From: CAYJAY01 sp964368445 | GTDB taxonomy: Bacteria > Bacillota > Clostridia > Oscillospirales > Ruminococcaceae | NCBI GenBank assembly: GCA_964368445.1 | Contig: CAYJAY010000048.1 | Location: 1-11,298 of the forward strand | Reading direction: 5' to 3' | DNA length: 11,298 bases | Shown here: positions 7,428 to 11,298 of the stretch, piece after piece | Position numbering within the stretch: the stretch's first letter is position 1 | Layout: each line of letters begins with the position of its first letter | Translations under genes and position numbers: made by a program | Notes under the pieces: generated by a model | Database searches by the model: none | The model's input: only the letters and a program-made list of their open reading frames with translations | What the model was told of the DNA's origin: nothing

Positions 7428-9524
7428 TCAAGAATCATCTGACTTTTTAAAGTCGCATTTCTCATTTGAACAGTATGTGTAGGAGGATTTACCTTTTTTC
7501 TTCAAAAGTGATTTTGAACACTTAGGGCAGTTTTCTCCTGTCGGTTCGTCCCACGTCATGTATCCACAGCTCATTCCGGTTTCGCAAGCAAAATAGTTTC
7601 GACCTTTTGTCGATTTTCTGCCAACAATCTTTGCGCCACATTTCGGACAGTTCCCTTTTGTTTCGACTACAATCTTTTTTGTTGTTTTACATTCGGGATA
7701 ACCGGGACACGCAAGAAATTTTCCGTAACGTCCTGTTTTGATAACCATGTTTTTTCCACAGTTCTCGCAGATAACATCAGTTTCTTCATACGGTATTTTA
7801 ATCCGTTGACCGTCTAGGTTTTGTTCCGCTTTTTTAAGGCTTTTATCAAATTCTTTATAGAATTTATCTATTATCTTAACCCATTCGCTTTTGCCTTCCT
7901 CTATCTTATCAAGGTTTTTTTCCATTCCGGCGGAAAACTTAACGTCGACAATGTCGGGAAACTGTTCTTTCATAAGGTCGGTTATAATCATACCAAGCGT
8001 TGTTGGAATAAGATTTTTTTGTTTTCGTTCAACATAACCCCTGTCGATTATCGTCGAGATAATCGGCGCATAGGTTGACGGTCTTCCAATTCCGTTTTCT
8101 TCAAGCGATTTAATCAAGGTGGCTTCGCTAAACCTTTGAGGAGGTTGTGTGAAATGCTGTGCCGATTTTAGTTCTTTCTTTTTCAAGACGGTGTCTTTGT
8201 CTATTTCGGGGAACACGGTAGGACCTTGTTCCTTTTCGTCGGTAGCAACTTCATAAAGAACGGTGTATCCGTCAAAAACTATTTCATATCCCGACGCACG
8301 GAACTTATAGTCGCCGGAGTCAATGTCAACTGTGTGTGTCTTTTGTTGTTGGTCGCTCATTCGGCTCGCTATAAAACGTTCCCAGATTAGTTTATAGATC
8401 TTAAACTGGTCGGTCGACAGCGATTTTTTCGCTTGGTCGGGCGTAAGGTCTACCATAGTTGGGCGAATAGCTTCATGGGCATCTTGAACGTTTGCGGCAT
8501 TCTTTTGCTTATATGTCCTTGGGGTTTTAAAAGCATATTTTTCGCCGAAACGGTTTGTAATGTAATCAATCGCCGCGTCGTGGGCGTCATTTGATATTCT
8601 GAGCGAGTCGGTTCTCATGTAGGTTATAAGACCCACAGAACCCATTCCGTCAATCTCTACCCCCTCATAAAGCTCTTGAGCCGCTCTCATGGTTCTTCTT
8701 GCGACAAAGCCTAATCTTCTCGAAGCGTCTTGTTGAAGCGTCGACGTTATGAACGGAGGTTCGGGTGTTCTTTTTCTTGTACCTGTCTTAATCGAGGATA
8801 TCTCAAAAGGCGTATCTTTCAAGTCTTCAAGAATAGCGTTACATTGAGCCTCGTTTTCAATCTTGAAATCTTCCCCTGTCACGTCTCCTTTTCCGCGAAG
8901 TTTTGCGGTAACGTTTTTTGTTGAACCTCCGATTTTAAGCACGGCATCAACTGACCAATATTCAACCGGGTTAAACGCGTTAATCTCGTTTTCTCTGTCC
9001 GCCAAAAGTTTAACTGCTACCGATTGAACACGGCCTGCCGAAAGGCCACGTTTAACCTTTTTCCACAAAAACGGAGAAAGTTTATACCCCACTATTCTGT
9101 CAAGAATTCTTCTTGCTTGTTGGCTGTCCACCAACGAAAGGTTAATCGGTCTTGGGTTTTGCATACCCTTTTGAACGCCTTTTTTTGTTATCTCTTCAAA
9201 CGTGACCCTGTTTTCTTTTTTCTCGTCCAGGTTTAAAAGATGTGCAAGATGCCACGAAATAGCCTCGCCTTCGCGATCGGGGTCGGTTGCGAGATAAACT
9301 TCTGTGCTTGTGCTTGCCACTTTTTTGAGCTCTTTTATAAGCTTTTCTTTACCTGTTATATTAAGGTATTGCGGTTTGAAATCTTTTTCAACGTTTACCC
9401 CAAGTGAACTTTTCGGAAGGTCTCTTATATGGCCGTTTGAAGCCATAACCTCAAAATCTTCACCGAGATATTTTTTAATTGTTTTTGCTTTTGCGGGGCT
9501 TTCCACTATCAATAATTTTGACAT
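7428..9524 (-). CDS. topA: DNA topoisomerase I (type IA) with three C-terminal zinc ribbons
   Basis: TopA relaxes negatively supercoiled DNA through a transient 5'-phosphotyrosine link. The 698 residues match the length of Bacillota enzymes (B. subtilis 691). The TOPRIM domain starts at residue 3 with LLIVESPAKAKTIKKYLG and includes the metal-binding DPDREGEA at 81-88. GLSAGRVQSV lies at 160-169, and the catalytic tyrosine is Y302 in GLITYMRTDS. DAHEAIRPT at 348-356 and the SEATLIKSLEENGIGRPSTY block at 466-485 complete the core. The tail carries three four-cysteine zinc ribbons: C586/C589/C606/C612, C626/C629/C647/C653 and C666/C669/C685/C690, all apparently intact. It starts at ATG 9524, nine bases after the dprA stop, with only a weak GAGAG ribosome binding site, suggesting coupling to dprA. 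dprA-topA is one of the most conserved gene pairs in Bacillota. Confidence 0.98.
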   Translation of the reverse strand: MSKLLIVESPAKAKTIKKYLGEDFEVMASNGHIRDLPKSSLGVNVEKDFKPQYLNITGKEKLIKELKKVASTSTEVYLATDPDREGEAISWHLAHLLNLDEKKENRVTFEEITKKGVQKGMQNPRPINLSLVDSQQARRILDRIVGYKLSPFLWKKVKRGLSAGRVQSVAVKLLADRENEINAFNPVEYWSVDAVLKIGGSTKNVTAKLRGKGDVTGEDFKIENEAQCNAILEDLKDTPFEISSIKTGTRKRTPEPPFITSTLQQDASRRLGFVARRTMRAAQELYEGVEIDGMGSVGLITYMRTDSLRISNDAHDAAIDYITNRFGEKYAFKTPRTYKQKNAANVQDAHEAIRPTMVDLTPDQAKKSLSTDQFKIYKLIWERFIASRMSDQQQKTHTVDIDSGDYKFRASGYEIVFDGYTVLYEVATDEKEQGPTVFPEIDKDTVLKKKELKSAQHFTQPPQRFSEATLIKSLEENGIGRPSTYAPIISTIIDRGYVERKQKNLIPTTLGMIITDLMKEQFPDIVDVKFSAGMEKNLDKIEEGKSEWVKIIDKFYKEFDKSLKKAEQNLDGQRIKIPYEETDVICENCGKNMVIKTGRYGKFLACPGYPECKTTKKIVVETKGNCPKCGAKIVGRKSTKGRNYFACETGMSCGYMTWDEPTGENCPKCSKSLLKKKGKSSYTYCSNEKCDFKKSDDS

Positions 9525-9533
9525 ACTCTCATC

Positions 9534-10667
9534 TCATTCGTACATATTTTTTAAACTGTATTTATTTCCCGGCAATGCCACAATCAAACCTTCAATTTCA
9601 AGATTTGAAAGTGATGCCAATATCTCAAACATCGGAACCTTTAGTTTTTCAAACATCTCGTCCGGTATTTTTGCTCCATCGTTTAAATGTTCAATAATCC
9701 GCCGTTCGGTTTCCGATAGTTCAATCTCTTTTGCTGTCTGGTTTTCCAGTTGAATTTTATTCTCTTTTCGATCTTTATCTACTTGCTTATCAAAGCAGAT
9801 CCCAAACGTGTTTAAAACATCTGTCGCCGACGATACAGGGACAGCTCCAAGCGAGATTAAATAGTTTGTGCCCTCACTTTGTTTGGAAAAGATGCTCCCA
9901 GGAACCGCGAAAACCTCGCGTGAGTTGCTTAGCGCATAGTTTGCGGTTATCATAGTTCCGCTTTTTTTAGCTGCTTCAAATATTATGACACCCATTGAAA
10001 GCGCAGCAATAATCCTGTTTCTTAGCGGGAACATAAACGTGCTACACCCAGCCTTAGGGGGATATTCGCTTACGCACGCTCCGTTAAGTTCGATTAGTTT
10101 TCTAAACTCTTGGTTTTGTTTCGGATATGTTTGATCTATTGAGCACCCTAACACCGCTATTGTTTTGGCGCCGTTTTCTATCGCCAGTTTGTGAACTTCA
10201 CTGTCGATACCTTCCGCCAAACCGCTCACAAGACAAAAGTCGTTTTGAGCCAACGGCTTGATAATCTCTTTAACTGCATCTCGTCCGTATCTTGTGGGTT
10301 TTCGCGAACCTACCCCCGCAATCGCTTTCTTGTCAAACACCGAACTGTCTCCTGTCACGTATATGACGGTTGGAGGGATTTCAAATTCACGCAGCCTATT
10401 GGGATAGTCTATATCGGAATAAAACAGAATTTTCACAGAATGTTTCTCGCAATATTCAAGCGTAGTTTCCATGTCGCTCAACCTTAATTTGTGCATCCTT
10501 GAAAGTTCTACAGGCGAAAGATCTTTTGCAACCGACGAATTATAACGATTGTCGTATAGTTCTTCTATAAAAGAAAATCGTTTTAAAAAATCCAATGCCT
10601 TAGGATTGCATGGGCCGAAAACTTCTGAAAACCACAGTTTTAATAAAAGATTTCTGTCACTTTCCAT
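9534..10667 (-). CDS. dprA: DNA-processing protein DprA (Smf), long form with winged-helix tail
   Basis: DprA binds incoming single-stranded DNA during natural transformation and loads RecA on it; it is kept in many bacteria not known to be competent. The chosen start, ATG at 10667, gives 377 residues. About 110 N-terminal residues precede the Rossmann-like core, which shows GVGSRKPTRYG around 118-128, SGLAEGID at 148-155, TIAVLGCSIDQTYP, the FPLRNRIIAALS block at 213-224, SGTMITA at 236-242 and VPGSIFSKQSEGTNYLI near 255-271. A variable charged linker follows, then a winged-helix domain of about residues 317-373 (LSETERRIIEHLNDG onward). This three-part layout resembles the longer DprA proteins such as H. 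influenzae (373), while pneumococcal DprA (282) lacks the tail. A TTG 18 bases further upstream (10685) is in frame but would overlap the AAGGAG site that serves the ATG. The gene lies 35 bases after the methyltransferase stop. Confidence 0.96.
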   Translation of the reverse strand: MESDRNLLLKLWFSEVFGPCNPKALDFLKRFSFIEELYDNRYNSSVAKDLSPVELSRMHKLRLSDMETTLEYCEKHSVKILFYSDIDYPNRLREFEIPPTVIYVTGDSSVFDKKAIAGVGSRKPTRYGRDAVKEIIKPLAQNDFCLVSGLAEGIDSEVHKLAIENGAKTIAVLGCSIDQTYPKQNQEFRKLIELNGACVSEYPPKAGCSTFMFPLRNRIIAALSMGVIIFEAAKKSGTMITANYALSNSREVFAVPGSIFSKQSEGTNYLISLGAVPVSSATDVLNTFGICFDKQVDKDRKENKIQLENQTAKEIELSETERRIIEHLNDGAKIPDEMFEKLKVPMFEILASLSNLEIEGLIVALPGNKYSLKNMYE

Positions 10668-10672
10668 TATAG

Positions 10673-10678
10673 CTCCTT
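10673..10678 (-). promoter_or_regulatory. Ribosome binding site of dprA (AAGGAG), selects ATG 10667
   Basis: AAGGAG on the minus strand is followed by five bases (CTATA) and then ATG at 10667. An upstream in-frame TTG at 10685 would put this site inside the coding sequence, so the site decides in favour of the ATG. Confidence 0.85.
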
Positions 10679-10702
10679 GTTCCAATTTGCAATCCGAAAA
10701 AC

Positions 10703-11298
10703 CTATTGTTTGCGAAGATGATACATCGTTATACCGGCCGCTACCGAAGCGTTTAGACTTTCGATATCACCGATAATCCCAATCTTTATTGTGTTGTCGC
10801 AAAGATTAATAACATCTATCGGAAGCCCGTTTCCCTCGTTGCCAATTACAATAAGAATTTTCTCTTTCGGGTCGTTTTTCAATTCGCTTATGTCGATTGA
10901 TTGTTGTTCAAGCGCAGTTGCAAAACACCTGTATCCGTTTTGTCTGTATTGTTGTATGGTTTGTGACGCATCTATATTATACATTAAATTGCACCGCAAT
11001 ACAGCACCCATAGATCCTCTGATTGCTTTGGGCGAAAAAGGATCGGCCGAACCTTTGGAAATCATAATGTCGTCAAAACCAAACGCTACGGCGGTTCTAA
11101 TAGACGCGCCAATGTTCACGGGGTCTTGAACACCACACAAAAGCAAAGCCCTAGAGCCATTTCTCTGTTCTTTGACGTTATTTGTGTATATAACTCCAAC
11201 TATACCCTGTGAGGTTTTTTGAGAACTTAACTTATCCATTACATGGCTAGACGCGATATAGATATTATCAGATGAAATTTTATTATTGTCAAGTGTAA
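10703..11298 (-). CDS. TrmH/SpoU-family RNA 2'-O-methyltransferase (5' end cut by window)
   Basis: SpoU-class enzymes transfer methyl from S-adenosylmethionine to a ribose 2'-OH in rRNA or tRNA, using a knotted SPOUT fold. Numbering from the internal ATG at 11239, motif 1 is QDPVNIGASIRTA at 38-50 with the catalytic-type Asn and Arg, motif 2 is VIGNEGNGLP at 131-140, and motif 3 is IESLNASVAAGI at 159-170, just before the C-terminus. The frame stays open upstream of that ATG to the window edge, and the residues there (IYIASSHVMDKLSSQKTSQG) continue smoothly into the end of the N-terminal substrate-binding domain typical of RlmB/TsnR-like members. The ATG at 11239 also has no Shine-Dalgarno. 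I therefore treat the gene as 5'-partial, with a further 50-70 residues expected outside. The exact nucleotide target cannot be told from sequence, so no symbol is given. dprA follows after 35 bases. Confidence 0.9.
   Translation of the reverse strand, partial: TLDNNKISSDNIYIASSHVMDKLSSQKTSQGIVGVIYTNNVKEQRNGSRALLLCGVQDPVNIGASIRTAVAFGFDDIMISKGSADPFSPKAIRGSMGAVLRCNLMYNIDASQTIQQYRQNGYRCFATALEQQSIDISELKNDPKEKILIVIGNEGNGLPIDVINLCDNTIKIGIIGDIESLNASVAAGITMYHLRKQ
11264..11292 (-). promoter_or_regulatory. Candidate sigma-A promoter inside the methyltransferase gene
   Basis: On the minus strand a perfect -35 hexamer TTGACA (11292-11287) is separated by exactly 17 bases from GATAAT (11269-11264), a five-of-six match to the -10 consensus. 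Transcription would start near 11257 and run towards dprA. The element lies in what appears to be the 5' coding part of the methyltransferase gene. It could be an internal promoter for the dprA-topA-onward genes, or a chance match in AT-rich coding DNA. If the methyltransferase actually began at ATG 11239 it would be that gene's own promoter, but the missing ribosome binding site and the open upstream frame argue against this. Confidence 0.4.

Noticed and set aside
7011..7442. A 143-codon open frame on the plus strand opposite the 5' part of trmFO.
   Set aside because: It lies entirely antisense to a gene with full family motifs, its composition looks like a reverse reading of that gene, and it has no recognisable domain.
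9304..9753. A 149-codon plus-strand open frame across the topA/dprA junction.
   Set aside because: It spans the oppositely read ends of two strong genes, is rich in Ser and Phe as expected from a reverse frame, and matches nothing I recognise.
1..11298. A hidden defence, mobile or otherwise novel system.
   Set aside because: Every stretch longer than 40 bases belongs to a recognised housekeeping gene with intact motifs; no transposase, integrase, tRNA, attachment site or unassigned gene was found.

Overview
The window is one strand-uniform block of eight genes, all read leftwards (minus strand) with almost no space between them. In transcription order they are: a SpoU/TrmH-family RNA methyltransferase (5' end outside the window), dprA, topA, trmFO, plsX, rnc, smc and ftsY (3' end outside the window). 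Both the gene content and the order (topA next to trmFO; plsX-rnc-smc-ftsY) are typical of Bacillota. G+C is about 40% from a few sampled lines, and strong AAGGAG-type ribosome binding sites precede several genes. I infer an anaerobic Clostridia-like Bacillota, but the sequence alone does not give a genus.

Region by region. 11298-10703 encodes an RNA 2'-O-methyltransferase with an open 5' end and an embedded sigma-A-like promoter candidate. 10667-9534 is dprA, the DNA-processing RecA loader. 9524-7428 is topA, the type IA topoisomerase with three C-terminal zinc ribbons. 7387-6083 is trmFO, the folate-dependent tRNA m5U54 methyltransferase. 6086-5103 is plsX, the first step of phospholipid synthesis, joined to trmFO by a 4-base ATGA overlap. 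5094-4420 is rnc (RNase III). 4386-820 is smc (chromosome condensation), starting at TTG. 796-1 is ftsY, the SRP receptor GTPase.

Gaps between genes are 35, 9, 40, -4, 8, 33 and 23 bases. None leaves room for a clear terminator, so the whole stretch is probably one polycistronic unit. Its products serve separate housekeeping tasks: RNA modification and processing, DNA uptake and recombination, supercoiling, membrane lipid synthesis, chromosome organisation and membrane protein targeting.

Two clusters that are usually apart in Bacillota (dprA-topA-trmFO and plsX-...-rnc-smc-ftsY) are fused here, and the acyl carrier protein and fatty-acid genes that often sit between plsX and rnc are absent. 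I found no mobile element, CRISPR array, tRNA, rRNA, riboswitch or accessory system, and no gene-free stretch longer than 40 bases. The window looks like ordinary conserved chromosome; the points of interest concern gene order, start sites and a possible internal promoter.
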